Below, piece by piece: positions 56,701 through 64,000 of a DNA stretch of 64,000 nucleotides. The notes below the pieces were generated by a model. The model was not told the origin of the DNA, ran no database searches, and was given only the letters and a program-made list of their open reading frames with translations. Origin of the DNA: Erodium maritimum (Eukaryota; Streptophyta; Magnoliopsida; Geraniales; Geraniaceae); the NCBI GenBank assembly GCA_963921825.1, contig OY997589.1, positions 53,252,546 through 53,316,545 on the forward strand, given 5' to 3'. A program made the translations under genes and the position numbers. Position 1 is the first letter of the stretch. Each line of letters begins with the position of its first letter.

Positions 56701-57342
56701 CTCTTGAGAGAAATTGCTGCAAATAGTTAGTAGCAATGGTGAAACAATGAACATATCCAGTCCAGAGGCCCTAGAATTAGGTCCAAACCAGGTGAATTTC
56801 CCCCCACGAAGCTGAAGATCCACAAGACCTAAAACATCCAAAAGACATTGAAAGTCTCTGATACTGGTAGAAGAAGTAAGAGAACATGTTTTTTCAGTAG
56901 GATCCAACACAGCATTAAAATCCCCTGCAATCAATAAAATGCCTGGAAAAGAAGGGGCCTTCAGTATGATATCATTCCACATCAAAGATCTTGCTGACAC
57001 AGAGCATGGAGCATAGAGATTGATTATAGAGAACACAGATTCTTCAGCCAAGAAATAGCCAGACCAATAAATGGCCTTGTCTTAAATGCTGGAGGAATGC
57101 ATTTGACAATGCTCTTTGTTCCAGATAGTTAAGGTCCCCCCAGATAAACCAATTGTAGGAATGCTTAGTAATTCCCAAGACTGAGTAAAACCACAAGAAG
57201 CTAAGAAATAATCAAGAAGCTTTACCAACTTTGTTTCCTGTATCAACACCATCACCACCTGTTGCTTAGAGCACATGTTCCTAAGGGCTCTCCTCTTTTG
57301 TCTCAAGGAGGAGCCCATCATGTTCCATGAGACAATTCTCAT
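53730..57342 (-). pseudogene. LINE B ORF2 (right copy), broken
   Basis: ATG at 57342 opens MRIVSWNMMGSSLRQKRRAL. Endonuclease: LIQETKL, AGDFNAVLD, GGKFTWFGPNSRAS and ISDHKPILL, open at 56137-57051. RT: KVDFEKAYDHVNW, LRGLRQGCSLSP and LKFADDTLVF (Gln to Lys before FADD), open at 55012-55764. zf-RVT: ILPPKVAAFAWL and PFCSEDPEELDHLFLGC at 54015-54344. Stops near 57080 and frame changes near 56200, 55820, 55010 and 54370 inactivate it. The TAA near 57080 and the frame pattern around 55010 are shared with the left copy. Confidence 0.85.
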
Positions 57343-59390
57343 TTAGAATTAAGTCTGCGAGTGGGGATTGAGGGGCAGGAGAACTCCTCTGTTAATCCCT
57401 CATCAATCTCTTCAAGATCACAATAATCATCATCAGAATTGGATTCCAATTCCACCGTTTGATTCGCTTCATTTTCTAAGTTGTAAAATTGTTCCACTAC
57501 AAAGTCATCATTAATGTAGGCCTTTAAACCCAAAGCTTTGCAAAAATCCAAAGCACCAACACCCCCACTGTTGAAAACTTGATTGTTTTAAATCTCCCCT
57601 ACTGTTTGAGTCTTTCTAGACACCTTTGGTTTCAACACTTTGGTCCTTGATCGAGTGTTATAGGCCACCACTGTATCCTCCTTTTTTCTTAGCTTTTTGA
57701 GACCTAATTTGAGTTGATTCTTTCACAATAGTATCAGAGTTGGAGTGTACAATATTTGAATAACTCTTCCCTCCAAAAGTTGATATTTGAAAGTTGGTGT
57801 CTGCACAATGGGGCCCAAAGTAGAGTTTGAAGGTATACTAGTCTCCTCGGCATTAATGTGAACAACTTCCAAAGGGGTCTTTTGTGCAACAAGTATTTCC
57901 CCAATCCCATCTGTTCCATCTAATCCAGCTAAGAAAAAATGATCTTCCCCAAGTTCAACTGTACACTGAACAGTACTAACCTTGCAAATTGACCTGGTTT
58001 CCAAGGATTTTGAAGCTACTGGTGGTAGTTGGAGATTCACATATAGAATGGGATCAAGAACAGTTGTGGGAGTATCTGTGAGAATAATTGTGGAGGCTGG
58101 GATGGGTAAGGGACATACAGGTGCTTCCTCCACTGTGTCTGGAATAATAACATCTAACAACCTTTCATTCAATGATCCATTCAATGATCCACCCATTTCA
58201 GCTGTAGGTCTGTCTTCAGAATCTTTCTTGTGTTGAGAATGTTCATAACATTCCTCACTAACAGTAGCAATAAAACCAGAGGATAAAGAATTATATGTCT
58301 TCTCAGAATCTGATGAAGACGAAAACGAGAGGTGTTGTGGGTTACTGAAATTAGGAACAATGGATATATCTACTAAATGAGCCAAGAAGTTATATCTCAC
58401 TCCCTCCACTCTCAGCCCAGATTCTTTATATACTTTCAAATATTCATGCGAGTGTATGAGAATATATGCAGCATCCCAAGAAACTCCATTGATTGAGGAA
58501 GGATGAACACATACAAACGTTCCTAGATCTGCAACAGCCGCCTGAAATGTCTCAGTACACCAGGCCAAGATAGGAATGCCAACAAGTGCCACCCAAGTAA
58601 ATTTCCCCCCTTGTTGACACAGGTGATCTTTGTCATCCAACATCTTCATCCAAAAACTAAGCCACCCAAATTCTTCCTTGAGAGCCTCCTTTTCCACCTC
58701 CTTATCAGGAAAATAAACAAAAACCACTCTGTTGCCCAAGCTTCTGATTATAACTTCAGCTTCCCTTTCCAGTCTAAAATCTTCCATAATTGCCTCCGAT
58801 GAGAAGTTCTTATGTAATATAGCCAGATGACCTCTGTCGACCCAGTTCCTATGGGGTTCAAAAACTATACCTTCACACAAATCTTCAGAATTTGTAGGTG
58901 TGTTAACCCCAACCTCTTCCGAACTGTAGCTCGTCTTGAATTCCTGAGATCTGAAATAACTGTGGTGTCTAGATTTTCTCCAGGCTTTCACAACAAATAA
59001 TTTATAACCTTTCAAGAGATAACAGTTAAAGATCTTTAAACACTTTTCAAAACCTTGCGCCGTAACAAATGTAACGAATCCAAACCAGATGCCTCTAGCA
59101 TTTGGTTTAGAAGGAGTCTCTGTTCTTAATATCTCTCCACACTCAAGGAATAAATTCCTTAGCCATACCATGGAAGTTCGGGGAGGTAAGTTATGAACAA
59201 ACACTCTGAATTGATCGACATCTTCCCTCCTCTCCAAGTTGCTCTGATTTTGGGCCGGAAATTCCCCAACTCTTGATTGAGTGTTGACAATAACAGACCT
59301 GAGTCTTTCTCCTTCCAAACCCCGATCTCTCGTAGTTCTTACCAGGTTTTCAAACCCAGGAGGAGGTTCTGTAGAAGACGATGAAGTCAT
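57339..59390 (-). pseudogene. LINE B ORF1 (right copy), nearly intact
   Basis: ATG at 59390. The frame is open for 555 codons to 57723. The RRM at about residues 60-140 (FRVFVHNLPP, GIWFGFVTFVT) is followed by a DUF4283-like domain at about 190-350 (AIMEDFRLEREAEVIIRSLG, GGKFTWVALVGIP) and a Ser/Thr/Asp-rich tail. One G fewer in the GGAGGGAAG run near 57770 than in the left copy shifts the frame. A second frame change, shared with the left copy, precedes the basic AYNTRSRTK segment. The final part, ALDFCKALGLKAYINDDFVV (57339-57551), ends in TGA overlapping the ORF2 ATG (ATGA). Confidence 0.87.
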
Positions 59391-59475
59391 AATCGAAGCA
59401 ACTCCTTAAAGATAGAGAGACCCAGAGAAAAGAGCTTTATGCTCCCAGCCACCAGAAAAAAAAAAAAAGACCCAC

Positions 59476-59519
59476 GGTTGTCCGATGGTCTATTGGTAGA
59501 CCATCATGGACACTACACC
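59476..59519 (-). promoter_or_regulatory. LINE B 5' UTR hairpin (right copy)
   Basis: GATGGTCTA/TAGACCATC, 9 bp stem (59484-59505 on the plus strand). The loop is CCAA on the sense strand in place of CCGA in the left copy; the stem is unchanged. Confidence 0.6.
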
Positions 59520-59698
59520 GGTAGTAGACCACGATAGTGTATCGTGCATTTGGACAGGATCAGTTGAAGATGAGTGAAGATGGATGAGAAAGTTGGAAGA
59601 ACACTGTAATTTCACTATAGTATCTTCAAACTAGTTACTGTAGCAGTAGAGAGAAAGTGCAAGTCCTTTCCTTATTTTTATATGTCTAACTAGGTTCC

Positions 59699-59713
59699 GG
59701 AATGGATTCTAAC
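59699..59713. repeat. LINE B target site duplication, 5' side
   Basis: GGAATGGATTCTAAC, pairing with 52836-52850. Confidence 0.92.
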
Positions 59714-59886
59714 TGATTCTTGGGAAAACGTTGATTTAAACGCTCTCAACTAGCTACAGTTATGCTACAGTAGAATCTGAAGATTGTTCTTCCTCACTGT
59801 TCCTTCTACATCAAAGTTCTTCGGCTATTCATCCTCTTCATCAACAATCTGCTAAGTTCTTCAATCCTATAAGCTCATTGGATCTT

Positions 59887-60130
59887 GGTGTAGTGTCCTG
59901 GTTGTCCATCACAGGGCTTCGGACCATCTCCATCCAGTGTCTCGATTCATCTTCTTAGGTTACTCATCTCTACTGTGCATCACTGTAGCATCTGCAACAT
60001 ATCCTTCAGTTCCTCAACTTCTTCAACAACACATTCAACTTCTTCTAATGATCTTCAATTTCATCTTCTCTTGCTGCTCTCTATTCATGGTGTAGTGTCC
60101 TGGTTGTCCACACTAGGACTTTGGGCCACC
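59887..60130 (+). promoter_or_regulatory. LINE A 5' UTR: two copies of the GGTGTAGTGTCC module
   Basis: GGTGTAGTGTCCTGGTTGTCC occurs at 59887 and again at 60089, each followed by a GG.C...GG.CCA segment (GGACCATC ending 59928; GGGCCACC ending 60130) that can pair with the start. This is the same module as in LINEs B and E but duplicated, which recalls the repeated promoter modules of some animal L1s. Confidence 0.5.
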
Positions 60131-60206
60131 ATTCTACAGGCAGTCTCCTTCCTCCTCTTAATCCGGCTTCATTTCATCTCCTCAACATTTTCAGCACCTC
60201 TCTCCA

Positions 60207-60431
60207 ATGGAAAATTCAAGACTTTCAGTTCAAGAACTAATAGGAGGTCCAGCTCAGGGCATGTCCTCTGTGGCTCATTGCAGGCCCTCTGTTGCTCCAA
60301 TCAAAAGTATCAACCGAGAAAAAAAAGGAAAAGGAAAAGGAAAGGAGATCAACAAGACAAGAATCGATGGTGCTTACTCTGATTCTTCATCAGATAGAAC
60401 ACAAGAGTACACTCTTGGGGGGGCATACTAA
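60207..60431 (+). pseudogene. LINE A ORF1, N-terminal segment before a frameshift
   Basis: ATG at 60207 opens MENSRLSVQELIGGPAQG, then a basic patch (EKKGKGKGKE) and YSDSSSDRTQEYTLGG, which aligns with the N-terminus of LINE E ORF1 (GKGTRNRSPSPDYSDKTEHY, then SPGG). The frame runs into TAA at 60429-60431 just after a run of seven G (60417-60423). Six G would keep it in frame with the main ORF1. The true ORF1 start is therefore 60207, and the lesion is one extra G. Confidence 0.75.
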
Positions 60432-63057
60432 GCTGATAAAGGGCCAAAAAATGTTCTACGATAAGTTCTTCAATCCTATAAGCTCTGACACTGATCAAAC
60501 CCCAATCCTCTCACTCCCCAGAGACAGAAGCTGCAATGCTCTAGCTGCTGTTGGACCAAGCAACAAAGCAAATACACATGAAGCATCCTCCTCAATGGGG
60601 TTCCCTCCTCCTGGCTTTGAAAATGTACTGCCATTGCATAAGAGAAAGACAAATGCTCAGTCACCAAACATCAAGTTCCATGCAGCGTTTGTACTCAACA
60701 TCCCTCCTACAGCTCAATCACTCTGGCTTCAGAAAATCTTTGAAAGGGCTCCTGGTTATCACAAGGCAATGGTCTCTCATAAACCCAATAGGACTGGTTA
60801 TTGGTATGGCTTTGTTTATTTCCATTCTGAGGCCACTCTACAAACAGCACTACACCAATTCAATGGAGCAACCTTTGAGGGCTATCAGCTGCTGGTTACA
60901 AAAGCTTGGGATAAAACATCAAATCCTTTGCCCTCAGCTCCCTCTGCAACTCACAGGATACAGAACTCCAAAGCTCCCAGGGTTGATGGCTTCTACAAGA
61001 ATTATGAAGACTTTCTCTATCAGGGCTCTATAGTATCTGCTCACTCACAAATCCTACAGCAATCCATCCTTGCTGTATCTGCTCTAAACCTTACCTGGGA
61101 AGCTATGCAGAGAGAAATTGCCCTTCAAGGAGTTTATGATATACACCTCAAGTCATTAGGAAACAAGGTCTTTCTTGTACATTGTCCAGACCAGGACTTC
61201 TTCTCTGAACTTCTTTCTGATGAGGGCAACTGGCTCAAGGAGTGGCTAATATGTGTGCCTACACACCCTAAGATCTGTTTGAAGGGTGGAAGGTTTGTTT
61301 GGATAGCTTTAACAGGTGTTCCCTTCCATGGCTGGTGTGAGGAATCCTTCCAAGCCTCTGTTGCAGGTTTAGGAACTCTTATATTTACACATCCATTGAC
61401 AAAAGCTGCTTCTGACCTTGACATTGCTTATGTGTTAATTCATAATACATCCCTCATTCCTATTTCTGAAGATGTCAATCTATTATTGGGAAAGGAATCC
61501 TTCAAGGTACATGCTTCTTCTTTGAACATCTCAGCCATACCTCCCATCCAAGCTGCATTAAGCTCTACTGATTCATCCACCTCAAACCCTTCCTACTCTG
61601 AGGAAGATCCTCTCCTATCTCAACCCTTGGGACCTCAAACTCAACAGGACCTTTCTCAAACTTTCAGAGCAGTCACTCACCTTCTCAATGATGAGCATTT
61701 ATCTCTGGTTAATGAGGGTTTGGTTTGTCCCTCTGTCCCACCCAAAGCTATTACTTCTCAAGCTAAAATGATTGATCCTGCTTTGGATACTATTGAGATC
61801 TCTAAGGATTGCTTGGAATTGGAGGCCATTTTATTAAAAAGTCCTCAGATCTTGGCTGCTGATCCTGTTATTATTGGAGATGGATGTGATACAATCTCTA
61901 CTGATGCTGATGATGCTGTGATCAATACTCCCTTCACCTCTCCATTTCTTATTCATCATTCTGAGGCCTGCTTGGAATTAGAGGCCATTTTAATCAAAAG
62001 TCCTCAGATCTTGGCTGCTGCTACTGGTATTATTGGAGATGGATGTGATTTAATCACTGATGCTGATAATGTTGTGATCAATACTCCTCTCAACCCTCCA
62101 TTTCTGATTCAACATCCTGATCTGGATCTAGCTGTTGCCAAAGACACCTTTGATTCCTCCATCCAGCCAACTCTTTTCTCTATCTCAAAAACTGAATCAG
62201 TACAAGCTCCAATCTCTACAGTACTGGTTCAAGTTTTGGAGGGAACTGAAACTGCAATGTTAAGTCCTCAAGCCTCCAATCCCTCAGTTGCTGTTTGTGG
62301 GGCCACTCCTAATATAATAAGGTCCTCTAATCTCCCTGCTAATAACCCTTTAATCACATCATCTACCCTACAAAATTCAATTGAGAAGCAACATTTATTG
62401 CTGGGGAGTGTTCAAGAAGAAAGTATGTTGGGAAAAGGCTCATTAGAAGCTGTCATTGACCAGGGTTTAGGGTCATTAGCTGCACAATCTCCCTCAAGGG
62501 GTCCACCTGGTTTGGATTTACTCCTAAGTAGAGAGGAGTTACAGGCTGTTAATCCTCAACACCTCACATCCACCATGCCTCCTATTTTTCTGCAAAATCA
62601 AATAGCAGAAGTGGCAGATTTCATGGGGCTCAATACTGAGGCATCAACACCATCACCCTCAGTCATCCCAAAGGCAAAAAAGAAGAAAAAATCATCCAAA
62701 GTACAAACCAGCCATCTGTATGAAACTAGATCAAAACTAAAAGAAGGAAAGAAGGAGGCAGGACTGGTAGGGTCTGATAAAAAAATTACAAGAGCTCCAC
62801 TTTTGCTTGAAGGCTCTGAAGCCAAGAGGGCTTGGAATTTTGGGAAGGCTATTGGACTAAAGGAAAGAGTAAGTGAGGAATTATTACTCCACCATCTCTC
62901 TCAGTTGGAAGATCCACAACTTTTGATTGAAGACCCTCACAATGAGGCCTTGGAAGACTGTGATACAAATGATCAAGGTGTTGAAGGTATTGAACCAGAA
63001 ATTGATGAGGATGATCTGGTGAGTTACAACCTCACCAATATTGCCTCTTCCAATTAA
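60292..63057 (+). CDS. LINE A ORF1 main frame: RRM and DUF4283-like RNA-binding protein
   Basis: Open for 921 codons from a TTG; the LINE-like reading begins after the G7 run at 60417-60423 (HTKLIKGQKMFYDKFF). Domains: SSMGFPPPGFENVLP, RRM at about residues 130-205 (AAFVLNIPP, YWYGFVYFHSEA, FEGYQLLVTKAW), DUF4283-like domain at about 250-410 (MQREIALQGVYDIHLKSLG, GGRFVWIALTGVPFHGW), a long Ser/Thr/Pro-rich region with a tandem 53-residue duplication (61810-62127), a Lys-rich patch (KAKKKKKSSK) and the conserved AKRAWNFGKAIGLKE near the acidic C-terminus. In plant L1s such proteins bind LINE RNA. ORF2 starts four bases after the stop. Confidence 0.88.
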   Translation: MLQSKVSTEKKKEKEKERRSTRQESMVLTLILHQIEHKSTLLGGHTKLIKGQKMFYDKFFNPISSDTDQTPILSLPRDRSCNALAAVGPSNKANTHEASSSMGFPPPGFENVLPLHKRKTNAQSPNIKFHAAFVLNIPPTAQSLWLQKIFERAPGYHKAMVSHKPNRTGYWYGFVYFHSEATLQTALHQFNGATFEGYQLLVTKAWDKTSNPLPSAPSATHRIQNSKAPRVDGFYKNYEDFLYQGSIVSAHSQILQQSILAVSALNLTWEAMQREIALQGVYDIHLKSLGNKVFLVHCPDQDFFSELLSDEGNWLKEWLICVPTHPKICLKGGRFVWIALTGVPFHGWCEESFQASVAGLGTLIFTHPLTKAASDLDIAYVLIHNTSLIPISEDVNLLLGKESFKVHASSLNISAIPPIQAALSSTDSSTSNPSYSEEDPLLSQPLGPQTQQDLSQTFRAVTHLLNDEHLSLVNEGLVCPSVPPKAITSQAKMIDPALDTIEISKDCLELEAILLKSPQILAADPVIIGDGCDTISTDADDAVINTPFTSPFLIHHSEACLELEAILIKSPQILAAATGIIGDGCDLITDADNVVINTPLNPPFLIQHPDLDLAVAKDTFDSSIQPTLFSISKTESVQAPISTVLVQVLEGTETAMLSPQASNPSVAVCGATPNIIRSSNLPANNPLITSSTLQNSIEKQHLLLGSVQEESMLGKGSLEAVIDQGLGSLAAQSPSRGPPGLDLLLSREELQAVNPQHLTSTMPPIFLQNQIAEVADFMGLNTEASTPSPSVIPKAKKKKKSSKVQTSHLYETRSKLKEGKKEAGLVGSDKKITRAPLLLEGSEAKRAWNFGKAIGLKERVSEELLLHHLSQLEDPQLLIEDPHNEALEDCDTNDQGVEGIEPEIDEDDLVSYNLTNIASSN
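61810..62127 (+). repeat. 159 bp in-frame tandem duplication in ORF1
   Basis: Two 53-codon units start at 61810 and 61969. Both read CLELEAIL, KSPQILAA, IIGDGCD, VINTP and FLI.H with few changes, so the duplication is recent. Confidence 0.85.
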
Positions 63058-63061
63058 CTGA

Positions 63062-64000
63062 ATGAAATTGCTCACATGGAATGTGAGAGGGATCTCCTCA
63101 TCCCAGAAGAGGAGAGTTCTTAGTACCTTGTTGCACAAGCATTACCCCAACTTTATTCTCCTGCAAGAAACAAAATTGGATCCTTTTCCACCTTTTTTTC
63201 TGAGGAGCTGTGGATTAGCATCTGAATGGGATCATGCTGTTATAGACTCATCAGGCAGTTCTGGAGGACTCCTATCAATTTGGAAATCCAAACACTTCCT
63301 CACTACTGATATTCAGAAGATAAAAGGGGCAATTATCTGGGTTGGGAGAATAGTATCTGTAAGTTGCTCCTGCTGTATAGTCAATATATATGCTCCAAAG
63401 ACTACCCCTGAAAGAAAAGATCTATGGAATGATATACATGAAAAACTCAAAGGTTTTCAAGATGATCATCTTTTTATCTTGGCTGGGGACTTCAATGCTG
63501 TGTTAAGCCCTGATGAGAGATCCAGTCAAAGAAGAAGTGGCTCTAGCATGATCCAGCTAAATGACTTAGTTTCTCATCTCAGTCTTATGGACCTCCCTCT
63601 CCAAGGTGGAAAGTTTACTTGGTTTGGCCCTGGCTCAAGAGCTTCTAGATTAGACAGGTTTCTGATCTCACCTGGTCTTCTCTCTATCTTCTCTTCTCTA
63701 ACTCAAAGCTGTCTCCCAAGAATTACCTCAGATCATAGGCCTCTCATTTTATCTGATTCTCATCAAGATTGGGGACCTAAACCCTTCAAGTTCCTCAATA
63801 TTTGGGCTAATGATTCAAGGTTCCTCCCTGCTGTTCAAAGATTCTGGTCTTCTTATAATGTCCAAGGACTCACTTCTTACATACTTTGGAAAAAGCTTAA
63901 TCTACTCAAAGCTGATCTAAAAACTTGGAACTCAGAAGTATTTGGTTTCCTGGATACTCAAATAACCCAACTGATATCAGAAGTACATCAAATTGACACT
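63062..64000 (+). CDS. LINE A ORF2, N-terminal 313 codons (cut by window end)
   Basis: ATG at 63062 opens MKLLTWNVRGISSSQKRRVL. The frame is open to the last base and covers the complete APE-type endonuclease with N7, E36, D143/N145 and D224/H225. The residues match the left copy (17675-21343) without a difference. The RT lies beyond the window. The four-base gap from the ORF1 stop suggests reinitiation or coupled translation. Confidence 0.92.
   Translation, partial: MKLLTWNVRGISSSQKRRVLSTLLHKHYPNFILLQETKLDPFPPFFLRSCGLASEWDHAVIDSSGSSGGLLSIWKSKHFLTTDIQKIKGAIIWVGRIVSVSCSCCIVNIYAPKTTPERKDLWNDIHEKLKGFQDDHLFILAGDFNAVLSPDERSSQRRSGSSMIQLNDLVSHLSLMDLPLQGGKFTWFGPGSRASRLDRFLISPGLLSIFSSLTQSCLPRITSDHRPLILSDSHQDWGPKPFKFLNIWANDSRFLPAVQRFWSSYNVQGLTSYILWKKLNLLKADLKTWNSEVFGFLDTQITQLISEVHQIDT

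Larger units (their letters stand above)
47923..59526 (-). repeat. Right arm of the large inverted duplication
   Basis: Reverse-complement counterpart of 22084-45029. The inner edge at 47923 cuts the copia fragment. The outer edge lies in the LINE B 5' UTR, where the matching GGTAGTA ends and the arms diverge. It lacks the gypsy element and has a 369 bp deletion in LINE C ORF2. Confidence 0.9.
52851..59698 (-). mobile_element. LINE B (right copy), complete ends
   Basis: 6848 bp from the T8 tail (52851-52858) to the 5' end at 59698, flanked by a perfect 15 bp target duplication (GGAATGGATTCTAAC). This defines the true ends of the family: 5' UTR of about 308 bases (59391-59698), ORF1, ORF2, and an 871-base 3' UTR. 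The A8 tail follows TTGCTGAT. It is the uninterrupted counterpart of 22084-39750. Confidence 0.93.
59714..64000 (+). mobile_element. LINE A (right copy), 5' part complete, runs off the window
   Basis: Plus-strand LINE with 5' UTR (somewhere after 59714 to 60206), ORF1 (60207-63057 with one frameshift) and ORF2 from 63062. The exact 5' end is not resolved because the matching 3' target duplication lies outside the window. From 62538 to the end it matches the left copy without a difference where compared. Confidence 0.88.

Noticed and set aside
60292-60423. TTG at 60292 as the ORF1 start
   Set aside because: The ATG at 60207 in another frame aligns with the LINE E N-terminus; the frame at 60292 before the G7 run does not.

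Overview
This window looks like nuclear, gene-poor DNA of a flowering plant. It is an A+T-rich mosaic of nested retrotransposons and I see no convincing host gene, tRNA, rRNA or CRISPR array. The plant signature is the mix of L1-type LINEs with plant-style ORF1 (RRM plus DUF4283-like domain) and ORF2 (APE endonuclease, reverse transcriptase, zf-RVT), a Ty3/gypsy element with an initiator-Met tRNA primer site, and a Ty1/copia remnant. The species cannot be named from the sequence.

Layout: (1) 1-12860, an old minus-strand LINE (E), broken inside its RT domain by two solo-LTR-like insertions (1260-4951, TSD TAGGG; 5501-8456, TSD GAAAG) that carry unusual tandem repeats. (2) 13260-16682, two short LINE derivatives: an ORF1-only RRM relic and a 1.45 kb non-autonomous element with an 11 bp TSD. 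(3) 16855-21867, a young minus-strand LINE (A) with an uninterrupted 1222-codon ORF2. (4) 22084-45029, LINE B (+), a complete 10,992 bp gypsy element inserted in its 3' UTR (28195-39186, minus strand, TSD CCTGT), LINE C (-), and the start of a copia fragment. (5) 45030-47922, the rest of the copia fragment plus a partial LINE (D, +). (6) 47923-59526, a reverse-complement copy of segment 4 without the gypsy element: copia stub, LINE C (+), LINE B (-). (7) 59527-64000, the 5' end of LINE B with its TSD, then LINE A (+), whose ORF2 runs off the window.

The main structural result is a large inverted duplication. Arms of about 12 kb (22084-45029 and 47923-59526, ignoring the gypsy insertion) face each other across a 2.9 kb spacer. 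The arms share old lesions and unique flanking DNA, so they arose by duplication, not by independent LINE insertions. The right arm keeps the empty target site of the gypsy element (53410-53414), which orders the events: LINE B insertion and decay, inverted duplication, then gypsy insertion. LINE A copies lie outside both arms, also in mirror orientation, and are identical wherever I compared them, so this is the youngest and possibly still active family.

Other signals are conserved folded elements at LINE ends (a 5' UTR stem shared by A, B and E; a 3' terminal hairpin and tail shared by A, C and the 1.45 kb element), an array of GTCACGGATCCGTGAC-like palindromes inside the gypsy LTRs, and a gypsy element with fairly similar LTRs whose interior is almost entirely non-coding. 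Percentages and breakpoints were read by eye and need alignment to confirm.
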